The notes: generated by a model not told the origin, from the letters alone. A stretch of 64,000 nt of DNA from Siphlonurus alternatus (GCA_949825025.1 OX463784.1:8005431-8069430); one strand, 5' to 3'. Positions 45,501 through 55,773 are shown, counted from the first letter of the stretch. A program made the numbers and translations.

Positions 45501-48500
45501 ATTAGTAATTATGGTAATGAAATTACTAAGTACATACATATATTTATAGCAACATTCCAACGTAGGTTTAGAGTCATTTATATGGTAGTTAAATTGGGAG
45601 CGATTCACAAAGAGAGTTATCCAGGTTTCTCACTAACCACTTTTAATATCATTGAATTAGACTGGAGGTAACCACAGATAATGAGAAACCTGGATAGCTC
45701 TTCCCTGAATCACTCTCTGAATGTCCACTTGCTAATTGAGAAAACCAAGGAAACTGAAGTTAATAAAATAAGCATAAGGGTAAGGTAACACTAATCAGCT
45801 GGTTTTGTATTCCCATTTGATTAACATGTAAACCTTAGCAAATTCACAAAAATTCTGACAAAAATTTGAGACAGATTTTAGTACCTATAAGCACCATAGA
45901 AAAAATTTCTAGACAATTATTCGAGTTGATTTTTTTTTTTAAATTACTTATTTTAATTTTCAGCATAGGGCTTTCCCATGGAGAGCCAAACTAAAAACTT
46001 TATCAAAAAAATTGTCTAGAATTTTTTTTCTATGGCATTTAGGTACTAAAATCAGTTTTTCAAATCTTTTTTTAAAATTTTTGTGAATTTGCTAAGGTTT
46101 GCATGTTAATCAAATGGAACTACAAAATCAGCTGATTCGTGTTACCTTAACCTTAATACTTGTTATTATGGTATTCAAAAACACGTTTAAAATGCTGATT
46201 TATTTACAAAATTAGAAACTTAATGTTTGGAAAGTTGCTATTGGTATGCTTTATCCCAAGCAGTCACTACAGATATACAAACACAACTATGTTAAATCTA
46301 CAATAAAAACTAAGGTATGGTGCAGTGCAGTCATAACTTCCAATACAAAATTTGCATGAACACTTTGATGACATAAACTCTTTCAAATACATTAATAATT
46401 ATAACTACTAATTTTAATAATAAGACATGCAACATTAATTGGTTAATTACTAATTAACAATTAATTAAGAACATCAGTGCTTCAGTTGAAACTATTTAAG
46501 TTGCTGCGATTTAAAAAATAAAAACACTAAAATGTTAGAAATGTGTAGGTTTCAACCAAACTTAATCTAAGGTACAAAAACACCAAATACCATTTAACAA
46601 AGTAGTTTGAATTTTTTTCATTAATATAAAAAAAATAAATAAACAAATAAATAAATGAATGAATGAAATTTCATTGCAATTCAATCTACTTTTTTCATAA
46701 AAAGCTCATTTTAACACAATAAGGGTAGATATGGAAAGATTGATTTACATAGGATTCGGTAGATATTAAAAAATATATTTATGATTTACATTTGAAAACA
46801 TTAATTTATCTACCAATTTGTAAACCAAAAGGAATTATTACAACAAGGAAAAGCAAGCGAGAAAAGTGAACATAATAATTTTTTAAAAAAAATATGCTTA
46901 TCTACAATTCAAAATACAAGTACAAGTAGATAAACATTTTTTTTTTTATATAGTGTTGACAACATTAATAATGTTGCGAACCTTAGGTTGACTCCATGAG
47001 TTGTTTGTATTATTTCTGGCTTGGATACTCCTTTGTTGTTGTTGTTGTTGCTGTTGTTGTTGTTGTTGTTGTAAATGCTGCTGCTGTTGAGCTTGCATCA
47101 TTAAGGTATGCTGATCGACGTACATTTGCGGCATGGGAGCTGCAGCCGCAGCAGCGTAACTTGCCAGATGCATGTTGCCACCCCATGGGGTTGCCACGGG
47201 GTTCAAAACCAAGGGGGTGGCGGCAGGGTAGCCCATCTGGTGGGAGTAGGGGGATACTAATGTGTGCTCCATGTGCTGCTGAAACAGTAGCCAGCACACA
47301 ATAGCAGCAACCAATCCAATCTCTCTAACATTAATTCTGTCTCATTTCAAATAATGGAGTATTGACCTCAAAATTTTTTATTGCAGAAATGGATAGAGAG
47401 TGCAAAGTTATGCTACCTTGATTTTTTTCAGTTTTTTTTTTTTGAGCCCGGGAACTATTTTTAAAAAATTATTGAAAGTTCTTTTTATGACGTCACGCGG
47501 CGGCAAGTCCTATCTTTTTCTTAAGGAGCGGCGTCTCGTGACGTCACAAAAAGAACTTTCAATAATTTTTTAAAAATAGTTACCGGGCTTTAAAAAATGT
47601 GAAAAAAATCAGGGTAGCATAACTTTGCACGCTCTATTCATTTCTGCAATAAAAAAAATGAGGTTGATACTCCATTACGAGAGATGCGGATATTTTTGAG
47701 GGGTAAGAAGATAATTCATAGTCTAACCACCCTTAAAGTTGTTTTTTATGTTCACCATGCCTCCATAGAATGTGTGAAACGTACCCACAAGACTAACATC
47801 ATCTTTTGGTAAAGTTTGCCTTGCCTGATTTACTAATTCCCAGTGTGTAGGGATGGCGGGAGAAAAAGAAAACTTCCAAGCATGCTCTTTTCTCTTTTGA
47901 TTATTGGAGACAGAGAGAAGCAGATCTCTAACCATCGCAAACAGAGTTCAAATTCGCTGTTTCTATAGAGTGTGACAAAAGCCACAAACAAAAGCTGAGG
48001 GAAAGTTTGTGTTGTACCGTACCGAGGTGTACAAATGATACATTATCTAAGGGGTTGGTTTATCACTCTGCTATATTGCTGAAAAACTAATTTTTCTTTG
48101 TTTTTGTTTTTTACCAATTTAAATGTTAGCAAAATATTGCAACTTTAGACTTAACTGACTGCAAAGATACACTGTTTCCGTCTCAATGTATTTAGAAATC
48201 AATAAATTTGAGCTCTATTTAAAGACTTTTATTAATTAATATTTTCCCTTTCTGATTATTTTATATTTTAAATGTTCAGGCTGTTTTGAGCTTTTCTTTG
48301 AGTAGAGAGACAATATTCTCCATGATCAATCATGAATTAAAATAAAATGTAAAATGCACTCTGAACTTTTTAAGGGTGAAATTTAGCTACATAGTACATG
48401 GGCTATTTATTGTACTGAATTATTTATTTACTTTATTCTATTTTTCTTTGCCTTCACGTTTCACTTCTCTAATTTTATGGTGCATTTTCTAAGCTTTTTA

Positions 48501-49607
48501 ATTATAGTGGTAAAACACATTGTGCTATGAAAATTAGACATTCTGATTGGTTGTTCTGTAGCCAATCAGAATGTGCTGGATTAAACAGCAAGTTATACCA
48601 AAAATACATTCCAATAAGTCTTAAATTGTGACTGGAAAGTATACTTTACTGCTTGCTTTTCTTTTCTTTTTTTTTCTAAATATATTTAGTGATGAGACAG
48701 CTACTTTGGGATATCCAATCACAAACTTGCAATTCAGCAATTACTGTCTTTTGATTGGTTCTTCCAAAGTACCTGTCTTAACCATCAACCCATAACCGGA
48801 AGCGGAGATACCGAAACCGGAAGACTTATCTAAGATTTATTAAGGTACCAAAATGAAAAGATTACCTCAGAACATATGGTATATTTTGTTCCCAAACAGA
48901 TACACTATCAATTCTTATAAAACTAACCATTCGTAACATAATATTATATCTTTATTGAATACATTAGACATAAAAAGTACATGACTTTGACATTATAATA
49001 ATACACAGGTCATTGACAGACTAACACCACCGACACCAAACTAAACTACAAGCAAAGTACGCTCAAAAAGATGATCTACCTTCACAAAACTAACAAGACT
49101 TCTTTAGAACAGAACAGCTAGGAAAACATTTTTAATTATTTATTTACAAATTTTGGGGTTGGATGATGCTAAGTCTTAATTTTTAACAGCTAAAATTATA
49201 TTATGGAATTATGGCTTAAATTATTGTGTTGTATAAGTAGACAAAAGTTAAATCATTTAAGTATAATTTGTTTTGTTGTAAATCTCCTAATCTCAACTTA
49301 CAATTAGAACCATCAGAAGCAAAACAAAATACCTTAAATTTACAATAAAGGTTACTTTTGCTGTTTTAGAGGTAGGAAAATAGCTCTTAACAGGTTGGTA
49401 AGTTTAACATTAGACCTCAGATAGGTATAACATCTAGCTGATCTGTTCTGGTTCCGTCTTCAAGTCTAGTTCTCCTCTTACCTGTGAGGGGGCAGCACCG
49501 AAGCTCGATGCTCCGTAGCCTCTCGGGTAGAACTCGACGGCATCTGCTGATAATGTTGACCTTTTCGTTATGTCGTCCATGCCGGGCTGGGAATCGTTGC
49601 TGGCCAT
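39465..49607 (-). CDS. PAIP1: PAIP1, polyadenylate-binding protein-interacting protein 1, spliced gene of seven coding exons
   Basis: Joining, on the minus strand, 49607-49482, 47278-46982, 44393-44125, 43733-43511, 42562-42332, 41881-41790 and 39564-39465 gives 445 residues with every phase matching. Residues 17-31 carry a PAM2 motif, STLSADAVEFYPRGY, which binds the MLLE domain of PABPC. Residues 43-141 are a low-complexity linker with polyA and a 13-residue polyQ run. Residues about 142-320 form a MIF4G domain (NFRYNGARLCNLL, REMLANNPRRLHSFTLFLAE), which contacts eIF4A/eIF3 in the mammalian protein. The tail has NEPTLYGPDG and MDEELQAAYEQFL, the acidic C-terminal PABP-binding site. Role: bridges poly(A)-bound PABP to the initiation machinery in the cytoplasm. 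Length is close to human PAIP1 (479). A 5' untranslated exon is expected upstream. Weakest point: the exon 2 donor. Confidence 0.9.
39595..40180 (-). repeat. Direct repeats GTCCCAAAACATGTTTT in PAIP1 intron 6
   Basis: GTCCCAAAACATGTTTTATC (about 39600), ATCCCAAAATATGTTTTGTT (about 39671) and GTCCCAAAACATTTTTGTCC (about 40118) are related. Each is followed by a GACACTTC/GACTTACAAGGT-like block. Origin unknown. Confidence 0.45.
39863..40066 (-). pseudogene. Probable relic of a retroelement protein C terminus
   Basis: A 67-residue frame contains AKLRLDTGHDYLG, a lysine-rich part and CKLCKNEPQDRG. The TGHxxL...CxxC pattern resembles the zinc-knuckle end of non-LTR retrotransposon ORF2 proteins. 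It is short, has no methionine-to-stop context that makes sense, and the next recognisable residues lie in another frame, so it is decayed. It lies in a PAIP1 intron on the gene's own strand. The assignment is tentative. Confidence 0.35.
40509..40520. repeat. Target-site duplication, left copy (TAATTTTCAAGA)
   Basis: Identical 12 bases occur at 41571-41582, directly flanking the nested element. Other copies of the host MITE show an uninterrupted TAATTTTCATGAATGGGATT-like sequence here, which supports the insertion point. Confidence 0.8.
40521..40745 (+). repeat. Direct repeat R1 of the hammerhead element
   Basis: Begins GTAGATAGAAACACATATG and ends ATACATTTGGTGCG. By eye nearly identical to 41157-41381 (one visible difference: GGGAAGGGAG versus GGGAAGAGAG). 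Confidence 0.9.
40749..40810 (-). ncRNA. Type I hammerhead self-cleaving ribozyme
   Basis: Minus strand, 5' to 3': stem I strand GCCAUG (40799-40794); core CUGAUGA (40793-40787); stem II GGCC with loop CAGUA and GGCC (40786-40774); core GAA (40773-40771); stem III ACAG/CUGU (40770-40763) with no loop; cleavage base C at 40762; then stem I strand CAUGGC (40761-40756). Stem I extends past a small internal loop through CUCUC (about 40807-40803) pairing with GAGAG (40753-40749), as expected for loop-loop contacts with stem II. Every invariant core base is present. The loopless 4-bp stem III resembles minimal hammerheads of Penelope-like elements, which may act as dimers. Confidence 0.88.
40883..40936 (-). 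promoter_or_regulatory. TATA box and CCAAT box upstream of the hammerhead
   Basis: On the minus strand GGTATAAAAGGCC (40895-40883) is a canonical TATA element, and CCAAT lies at 40936-40932, about 40 nt further upstream. Transcription would start near 40860, roughly 50 nt before the hammerhead. Activity is inference. Confidence 0.5.
41104..41569. repeat. Long hairpin: 191-bp inverted arms with 84-nt loop
   Basis: Left arm 41104-41294, right arm 41379-41569. They match base for base wherever I compared them, including ATCGAACTAAGCGATA, GTCAGTGACCCAGCAAAAAG and GTTTGACTCGCCGC. The loop contains TTGATCAGCTAG and TTTTTGCTAGC. Confidence 0.9.
41790..41881 (-). CDS. PAIP1: PAIP1 coding exon 6
   Basis: Minus strand: acceptor ATTCCCCAG, donor GTGAGA. 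Encodes NEPTLYGPDGQMLTAEESRF and LQDGLNADEL plus two bases of a glycine codon. The NEPTxY block is characteristic of PAIP1 proteins. Confidence 0.9.
42332..42562 (-). CDS. PAIP1: PAIP1 coding exon 5
   Basis: Minus strand: acceptor CTCTCCGCAG, donor GTGAGA. Encodes residues 306-382: LAGMHLEQEVSSASMDDLEG, MRTLAQSVKNLRQ, HAWGRSPPSPAQQQW, ending QSNHFL. It completes the MIF4G region and links it to the acidic tail. Confidence 0.9.
42583..42645 (-). mobile_element. Retroelement 3'-end repeat (GGTATTTTGGGGCAATTGACAC), copy 1
   Basis: TTGGTTGGTATTTTGGGGC, AATTGACACATTTTGGTCAT and GTATGCCCCC match 52111-52170 and, in inverse, 60880-60937. The other copies carry TTGATTGATT-type tails, suggesting a LINE/SINE 3' end. 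Confidence 0.6.
42927..43322. mobile_element. TTAA-flanked palindromic MITE, interior type A, GGTAGAGATAAC ends
   Basis: TTAAGGTAGAGATAACGTCG at the left, GCGTTATCTCTACCTTAA at the right. Interior type A with TTGATTAACATGTAAACC, GAGGCAGATATTAGTGCC and their inverses, and central CTCCATGGGAAAGCCC. In PAIP1 intron 4. Confidence 0.9.
43511..43733 (-). CDS. PAIP1: PAIP1 coding exon 4
   Basis: Minus strand: acceptor GCCCCCAG, donor GTGAGA. Encodes CRQENSTVREMLANNPRRLH, SFTLFLAELFIQLELKKGSG through CACQVLK, the second half of the MIF4G domain. Phase 2 entry completes the lysine codon from exon 3. Confidence 0.92.
44125..44393 (-). CDS. PAIP1: PAIP1 coding exon 3
   Basis: Minus strand: acceptor TTGTTACAG, donor GTAAGT. 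Encodes QSSANPTEQLRSAMTELTMN, GEFDNLVMPLGDTFCQWLAE, then NFRYNGARLCNLLNNL and GDNFRALLLEK, the first half of the MIF4G domain. Confidence 0.93.
45594..45726. mobile_element. Foldback MITE with GGGAGCGATTCACAAAGAGAG ends
   Basis: Left GGGAGCGATTCACAAAGAGAG, inner ATCCAGGTTTCTCA and its inverse TGAGAAACCTGGAT; right CTGAATCACTCTC. A partial relative lies near 1280-1360 (AAACCTGGCTAAC, GTGAATCGCACC). Confidence 0.65.
45775..46157. mobile_element. TTAA-type palindromic MITE, interior type A, GGTAAGGTAACAC ends
   Basis: Starts TAAGGGTAAGGTAACAC and ends GTGTTACCTTAACCTTA. It carries the type A interior with TTGATTAACATGTAAACC and the central CCCATGGAGAGCC. Confidence 0.85.
46982..47278 (-). CDS. 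PAIP1: PAIP1 coding exon 2 (polyA/polyQ linker)
   Basis: Minus strand: acceptor CTGTTTCAG, followed directly by CAG (a tandem NAGNAG acceptor). Encodes 99 residues, rich in M, P and H, then YAAAAAAPMPQM, a 13-glutamine run mostly of CAA codons, and NNSWSQPK. The chosen donor is AAG before GTTCGC, the only phase-compatible GT nearby but a poor match to consensus; the exon might end elsewhere or be followed by an unseen exon. Confidence 0.7.
47352..47678. mobile_element. Near-perfect palindromic MITE, TTATTGCAGAAATGGATAGAG family
   Basis: Ends TAATGGAGTATTGACCTCA and inverse; arms with GCATAACTTTGCAC, GGGAACTATTTTTAAAAAAT and GAAAGTTCTTTTTATGACG; centre CTATCTTTTTCTTAAGG. Each arm carries GTGACGTCAC or TGACGTCAC. 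In PAIP1 intron 1. Confidence 0.9.
48539..48573. repeat. 12-bp inverted repeat containing CCAAT boxes
   Basis: CATTCTGATTGG (48539-48550) faces CCAATCAGAATG (48562-48573). Each arm includes a CCAAT pentamer. It lies in PAIP1 intron 1, possibly part of a small repeat. Confidence 0.6.
49482..49607 (-). CDS. PAIP1: PAIP1 coding exon 1 (PAM2 motif)
   Basis: Minus strand: an acceptor at AAATGTTACAG (ends 49613) is followed by CCCCAATGG; the ATG at 49607 opens 42 residues, MASNDSQPGMDDITKRSTLS, ADAVEFYPRGYGASSFGAAPSQ, up to donor GTAAGA. The PAM2 motif sits at residues 17-31. The acceptor just upstream implies at least one untranslated, or additional coding, exon further upstream. Confidence 0.85.
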
Positions 49608-49775
49608 TGGGGCTGTAACATTTGGTACTTTTTTAGGAAAAATCAAAGTGGTTACATGTAATTCTCGCTGGGTGACTGTGTTTTAGAACATGAACATGGA
49701 TTTGCTGCCATCATAGCTGCAACATTCAGAGCTTGTTAAAAAGCAGATGGGCTACCTCCAACTAAGAATGAATAT

Positions 49776-49973
49776 TGTACACTGGAGGCCAAGCGAAGGT
49801 TTTAATCAAACACGAGTGCCGCCAGCCTATGATGTAGCGTAAAATGAAGCAATGTTGCCAAAGAGTGCAGCGTCGCTATTGATGTGACATTTCTGAAATT
49901 GCAATGTTGCACCATTTCATTGGCTCGTGGCATCTCTTTGATGGGAACCTTAGCTTAAGAGCCTCCAGTGTAC
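49776..49973. mobile_element. Foldback MITE with GTACACTGGAGGC ends
   Basis: The terminal inverted repeats TGTACACTGGAGGC and GCCTCCAGTGTAC enclose a loosely palindromic interior with GCAATGTTGC on both sides. Confidence 0.7.
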
Positions 49974-50082
49974 TTCCCAATAGTCTTATACTGCTCTATT
50001 ATCATCACAAAATTCTTTGTAATCTTTATGGTAAAGTATAGATCTACAAATAAATGACACACAAAATTGTTGATTGAAGCTA

Positions 50083-50372
50083 TAGAGGCTTCAAGTGAGT
50101 GCGACCACGATGTGCAACTGTTGTCGCTAAGGTCTATCTTGCACTTAAAAATGAACCAATTTTTTTTTTTTAACATTTCTTGGTTATAAATCTAGTAAAA
50201 AATCTAAATCTTGAATTATCTACTGTATTTTTCAGTTTGGACCAAAGTTCCGTAAAGGAATGTACTCTAAAAAATCTTATTCCTAGTGAAAAAAACTACT
50301 TCAAGTTTTTTTACATAGGTTTAGATAGGATGGTGAGAACACCAAAAAATCAGCTGACTTAAAAGCTCTATT
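50083..50372 (+). mobile_element. Foldback MITE, GAGGCTTCAAG family (diverged)
   Basis: Left TAGAGGCTTCAAGTGAGTGC. The right side has TACATAGGTTTAGATAGGAT, GGTGAGAACACC and AAAAATCAGCTGACTTAAAA. Confidence 0.6.
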
Positions 50373-51299
50373 TCTAGCATCTCTGAATTTAAAAATTATA
50401 GTTATATGCTGACTAAAACAAGTTAATACTTTATTGATAGAATAGATTTAATCCAAAGTTGATTTTCTTGGACACATTTAACAACAAAGTGATATGTGAT
50501 ATCCAAGTAAACATTGGAATCTTTTCAGGACTCTCAGCTACATTTTTTTAGCTAAAATTTTCAGACTTCATATTCCACTCTAGCCATTATGTTTCCACTT
50601 TACCCTACAAAAGGTTCACCAAGCATAAATTAGCACAACCAAGTAGAAACAGAAAACAAAATACCAAGCATAAACAAAAACGATAATGTACATATCAACA
50701 TCACAGTTCACGGTTACGAGCCATATTACACACAAAACTCATAGAGCAACAAATAATTACATAAATGATGCAATTTTTTTTTATAGAAAACCAAGCAACA
50801 TTTATTTACCTATCAACATTTACAGCTGGAAAACATCCATTCATTTATAATTTGTGTTTTTTTTTTGTGTTTTTTTATATCATGGTGATGCTTTACAATA
50901 ATTGTAGGGGTGTAAAACATAGTGAAGCCTTTCAGTTGGCTTGCCAAATAAAATCGAAAGAACCCTGGAAACCTTCATTAGGGGCACTGGTAGAGTACGA
51001 AAGCAACAGTTACAAGAATTTCCACCTAGAGTGAAGGAGCTATAGTCCAATTTTGACTCTGGAGTAAGAAGTTTCTACAAATTATATCAGCTATGCAATT
51101 GCATTTACTTCCTATGTATATGCAAGAAATGCTCTTTAAAAAAATTGCAAGTAAACTCTTCCACTCTAGGTTGTACTACCACCTCCCTCAACCTTGACAC
51201 CACATTAGAAAGAATAGTGCTTATTGTGCTTTGGTATAACACAGTCAAACACCCTTCAAGATGGCTTCTTCGACTAATTTACTCTCCCAAATTGATGCA

Positions 51300-51386
51300 T
51301 TTCGTTGCTTTGGAAAATTTTCTACTTGCAGCCTTGTTAATCACCGTGCCCTGCGTTATTCTAATGGGGCATGGTGATTAACAAGA
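51300..51386 (+). mobile_element. Short foldback MITE fragment, CGTCGCCTTGGAAAATTT family
   Basis: TTTCGTTGCTTTGGAAAATT, CAGCCTTGTTAATCACCGTG and GGGGCATGGTGATTAACAAG. The right terminus is missing. Confidence 0.6.
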
Positions 51387-52029
51387 TGAAGTTACCATTT
51401 TTTTTTTATTATTATTTTTTTACAGTGCAGTTAAGAGACTTACATTCTGAGGCAATAAATTGCTGCAAAAAATATGCTTGGTTGGTTGGTACCAATGGCG
51501 GAACTTGTTTTTCAACATTGTTAACAGTGCTCTCTGGGGCTCCTAATACCCAGTCTGCACGCCAGACAGTTAAGTACCGTTTCTAAGTGGGGCACAACAT
51601 TCTGCAAAAAAAATATAAAATTCTGTAAAAAATGGAGAAAATTTTCTAGTTGTCGAGGGAGCATTTGAAGCTTCTAAAACCATGAAAAAAATCTCAAACT
51701 TTGAACACCCCTCTGGTTTTTGTATTATCGCAAATTGAAAATTGTTTGACAATGTTTTGTGCTGACACTCCGTAAAGATAAAGAAAGTCCCACTTATTGT
51801 ACCTTGAGTGGAGAAAAGAGGTCTCCTCAGCTCCCTATGCTGTGTGGCTGGGGTCCACAACGGAGCCGTCCCACGACCCTCACCAGTCTCGTGTGGTTCA
51901 CTCATGCCTGGGCATAGCATGGACCACATACACCACAAGGGAACACCACATGCTAGCAGTACATTGGTAACATCCAAAGCAATCAACTCTTTCATAGCTT
52001 AAGCAAATTATCAAGAAATCAAGTTCCTA

Positions 52030-52086
52030 GTCCTAAAAACTGCTCGCAATACAGTAATTGGTATTGCAAGGAGAAGTTTTTAGGGC
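52030..52086. repeat. Hairpin with CCTAAAAAC/GTTTTTAGG arms
   Basis: AGTCCTAAAAACTGCTCGCAA faces an inverse TTGCAAGGAGAAGTTTTTAGG, with CAATAC/GTATTG closing the loop. Confidence 0.5.
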
Positions 52087-52110
52087 TAACTTTTCATTTT
52101 ATTTTATTGA

Positions 52111-52172
52111 TTGATTGATTAGTTGGTATTTTGGGGCAATTGACACATTTTGGTCATGTATGCCCCCTTCAT
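52111..52172 (-). mobile_element. Retroelement 3'-end repeat (GGTATTTTGGGGCAATTGACAC), copy 2
   Basis: Preceded on the plus strand by TTATTGATTGATTGATTAG, i.e. a short (AATC)n tail on the minus strand. The body matches 42583-42645 and 60880-60937. Confidence 0.65.
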
Positions 52173-52691
52173 TTAATTTTATTTATTTTAATAAACTTTC
52201 CGAAAGCTTGCAACTAAATTTTAAAAGCACAAAAAGCAAACTTATTTAAAAAGTGGGAAATATTTAGATTTTTAGCAATATCTCAACCGTTTCTTCAATT
52301 TTAAATTAAAAAACAAGCCACATATTTTATTAATTTATTCAAAAAAGGAGCTATTTACCTCAACAAATATGTACAAGAAAATAAGCTGTAGGTGGATATA
52401 ATAAACAGCTACAGTATAAAATTTTAAAGACAAAGAGCTCATTAATCCGGAAGAGAGAAGATTTCTAGTGAGAGTATGCAGCAGAGATATTGCTAGTGAG
52501 ATTTTGCTAGTTAAATTTTGCCCACATTATAAAAAGTTAGCATTCCACAGAAAATATGTGAAAGCAAAACGGTAATCAAGCAAACAGCCAATCAGAGGCT
52601 TGTATATTTAACCCGGTCATTTGGTAGGGTGGTTTTACGGCATTTGCCCTTTTTATTTCTATACCAGGAGTCATTGTAAAAGATTTTGTAA

Positions 52692-52968
52692 GAATAGAGG
52701 CTTCAAGTGTTCCCCGGCGGGAAAATTTTCTCCATAAGCCTCCATGTTGCAAAATTTGATTTTTTTTTCAGTAACTATTTAAGCTATTGATTTGAAACCA
52801 TCTCCTACCCCCCAAAAAGAGGTCTTCTGATAGCGAATCAAGAACTTTTTTTCCTCTAAAAATTTTCTTTGATGCCAAAAAAGCGATTTCGAGTTGTTTT
52901 TTTTTTACATAGGTTTGGATGGGACGGTGGGAACACCGCAAAATCAGCTGACTTGAAGCCTCTATTAG
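52692..52968 (+). mobile_element. Foldback MITE, GAGGCTTCAAG family (best copy)
   Basis: TAGAGGCTTCAAGTGTTCCCC on the left and CAGCTGACTTGAAGCCTCTA on the right. Interior GGGACGGTGGGAACACC pairs loosely with the left CCCCGGCGGGAAAATTTTC. Confidence 0.8.
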
Positions 52969-55773
52969 TGTTGAAGTTTGATGTTACCAATGCACAAAAA
53001 TGAAAGTCAATGTTTTTAAAAATTAATATTACACATGATGCATTCCAAAGCCATGCAAAAGCAATAATTTTAAATACTGCACTGTGTAAAGATAATATAT
53101 TTCTATATTATAGATACTGTATACCCAATCTATAGCTTAATTTTACAATGCTGTACAGAGTAACCTAGTAAACATACCGTATTTATGATAACATTGTACT
53201 TTTAATATCTAATTTTAAGTGTATACTTTATTTAAGACTGTCATCTTCAAAACTTTGCCCTTTCTGATAAAAGTCTACTTTTCAGGTATTGTGATAAGAA
53301 ATAGCTCTCACCAGAAAGTGAAATGAGTCGGTTTTGAAACTGACAGTCTCATAATTTCAATTTTAAAGAAGACTACCCTATAGTCACTGTCTAATTTTCA
53401 TGCCCAGCATACAATATGTGTTAACAGATGCATAAAGTATGGAAAAAGTCATGAAACTTTCTGGTATGCATACATACTGTATTGAAGATTATAGAAATTA
53501 AGTTAATTTTTTGAATTATAATTATTAGATATAAAATTTTATGAAATTAATTAGCCAGAAGTGTTCTCTGTCATGACCCAGTTAATTTCGTTAGCACTCG
53601 TTGACAAAAATCGGGTAAATATCTCTACAATTTCAATAATAAACTAAAAAAATATATTAAAATAAGCTCATGCATATGAAAGGTAGGATAGCAATGTGAA
53701 TTTACATTAGAAATACAGACCCATACTAAATGGAGATAAGATATAAGCAAGAAAATGTGTAAAAAAAAATTGGTCAGGTGAACTTGACCCAGTTACCATA
53801 TTTCCAAGGTTATTTCATTATATAATCATTGGTTAGGATAAAATAATGCTTGATTAATATTGTTGTGTTAAATTATTTGATAAATACAAAGAAAAATTTA
53901 GCATTTACCTAATAATTAAGACCAATTAAGGTAATTTTAGATTTTTGCCTAGGTTAACATAGGGTCACATTGGGTTAAAATATAATACGATATTGAACAA
54001 TACTGTATCCTAAATGTTAATATGCGTATTTTAATAAAATTATAGAAAAATTACGTTAAATATGAAGTGTAAAAAGAGGATAATATGTGCAATGAAATTG
54101 TAGATACGGGATAGACACGTTGAGAAGTCGTGGCCAACATGCGGCGTTGCTAAAAAAACGGGTCACCTTGCGCGACATCAACGTGACAAAATGTTGTAAC
54201 CTTTTTAAATGTCTTACCGTCAACCACTTATATTCTTCAATATATTTCCAATCAATATATACTGAAATTTATTCAAAACTATGCAGATTTATATATTTTA
54301 TATACATTTATTTATGAGCAACACGATAAAAGTCTTGTGAAATGGGCGTCCTCAGCTGACGAACGAAAAGTCGACGTCTGTGAAAAAAATTGAATATCGT
54401 AAAAATATTTAAGCGCGAAATTGTTTAAATGTTCTTCATGCTGTTTTTTTTTTTTTCGGCAATTCCTTCCTAATTTTTATGAAACTTAATTTATAAATCA
54501 GGTTATAACTCTGTATTTATTAAAGTAATTGCTTCCGTCTATTCATTGATTTATCATAAATTTAAAAATTGAATCCAATAAAACAAAACAAAATTATAAT
54601 TGCAAATTATAAGACGAAATGTTACTTTTTTGGGGACAAAAAGGAACGAGAGGTGAAATTAAAAATATGCAGTACGTATGTACTGTACATACAATCATGT
54701 ATTACGTTATATCGATAAGGCAACTAATTTCCAGATTAATTAATTGATCCATGTTGTATTTTTTTTTTTAATTAGTGCTTAATTTTCGTCATAGACCATG
54801 CAACTCCAATGAATAATTTACCCACAATATTTTAATTATAGTAAATCAATTTTATAGCTTTAATGCTTAATTAAAACTAATTAAAAAGCTTAACAGTGAA
54901 GGAAGATGAAATAAACTTGAAAACGGAGAATTTTTAAATTACACATTTTTGGAACAACAGCTACTATATATAGAGTTTATGATTTATGATATTATTGTTT
55001 TTGTATTTTTTTTTTCATTTTTTTTTTCATAGGTTGATATAGGTTGTTATTAAAATTATAACGTTGCTCAGCTTCCGATTCGCTATACCCATGCAATTAA
55101 CGCTATGGTCGCTACCTCTCACACACATTGCAGGTATTCAGAAAATGAAAATAATTAATTTCATTGAAATAAATAAAAAAAATAATGTATCAATCGTCGT
55201 ATTATTTTAGAGTGTGCTGGCACTTAATTGAAACCCTCTCCCTGCTAGTATAAGGTCGTTGCAGGGTACTCGGAGTTTCTATAAAAGTATATAATAAAAG
55301 TGTTCGTGAGCAAATCCTGTAAATTTTACTATGATCGATTATGCATGTAAATATGTTATTGTATTTTATTTTAATTAATTGTTTTTGTTTTCTGTTATTT
55401 TTTTGACAAGTATGTTATTATGATTGTTGTTGGGTGCCCGTGTTAAACCCCTGGTTTTTCATAATCCTTATTGGATTCTCTTGGGTTTTCTACCTTTGTT
55501 CAACTTTTTTGTATATTGTTCGAAAAAAAATATAATAAATAAATTAAATAAATGTCTTGCAGCGAGAGCGTTTACAATTTTACGTTTTGACATTGAAATA
55601 CATACGAGTATTATCTTATTGCCATCAAATTGTATAAGTGTCATACAGCAATTTATTTAAATATTTCAATTGCACTTACTGAAAGAAGATTGAAAGTGCT
55701 GCTTGACAGAGACATCTTACAATGTCAAATAAAACAATGTCGAATATCTCTTGATAAAAATATTTGTAGAGAC

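Noticed and set aside
46996..47304. Plus-strand and alternate minus-strand frames opposite the polyQ exon
   Set aside because: Shadow frames of PAIP1 exon 2; CAA repeats read as valines or threonines.
47723..47935. 70-codon minus-strand frame in PAIP1 intron 1
   Set aside because: Looks mildly protein-like, but no family is recognisable and no good splice sites place it in PAIP1 without breaking phase.
51570..51995. 141-codon minus frame as a stand-alone gene
   Set aside because: Composite of a GC-rich stretch and AT-rich repeat-like sequence without any known domain; at most its first part could be a PAIP1 5' exon.
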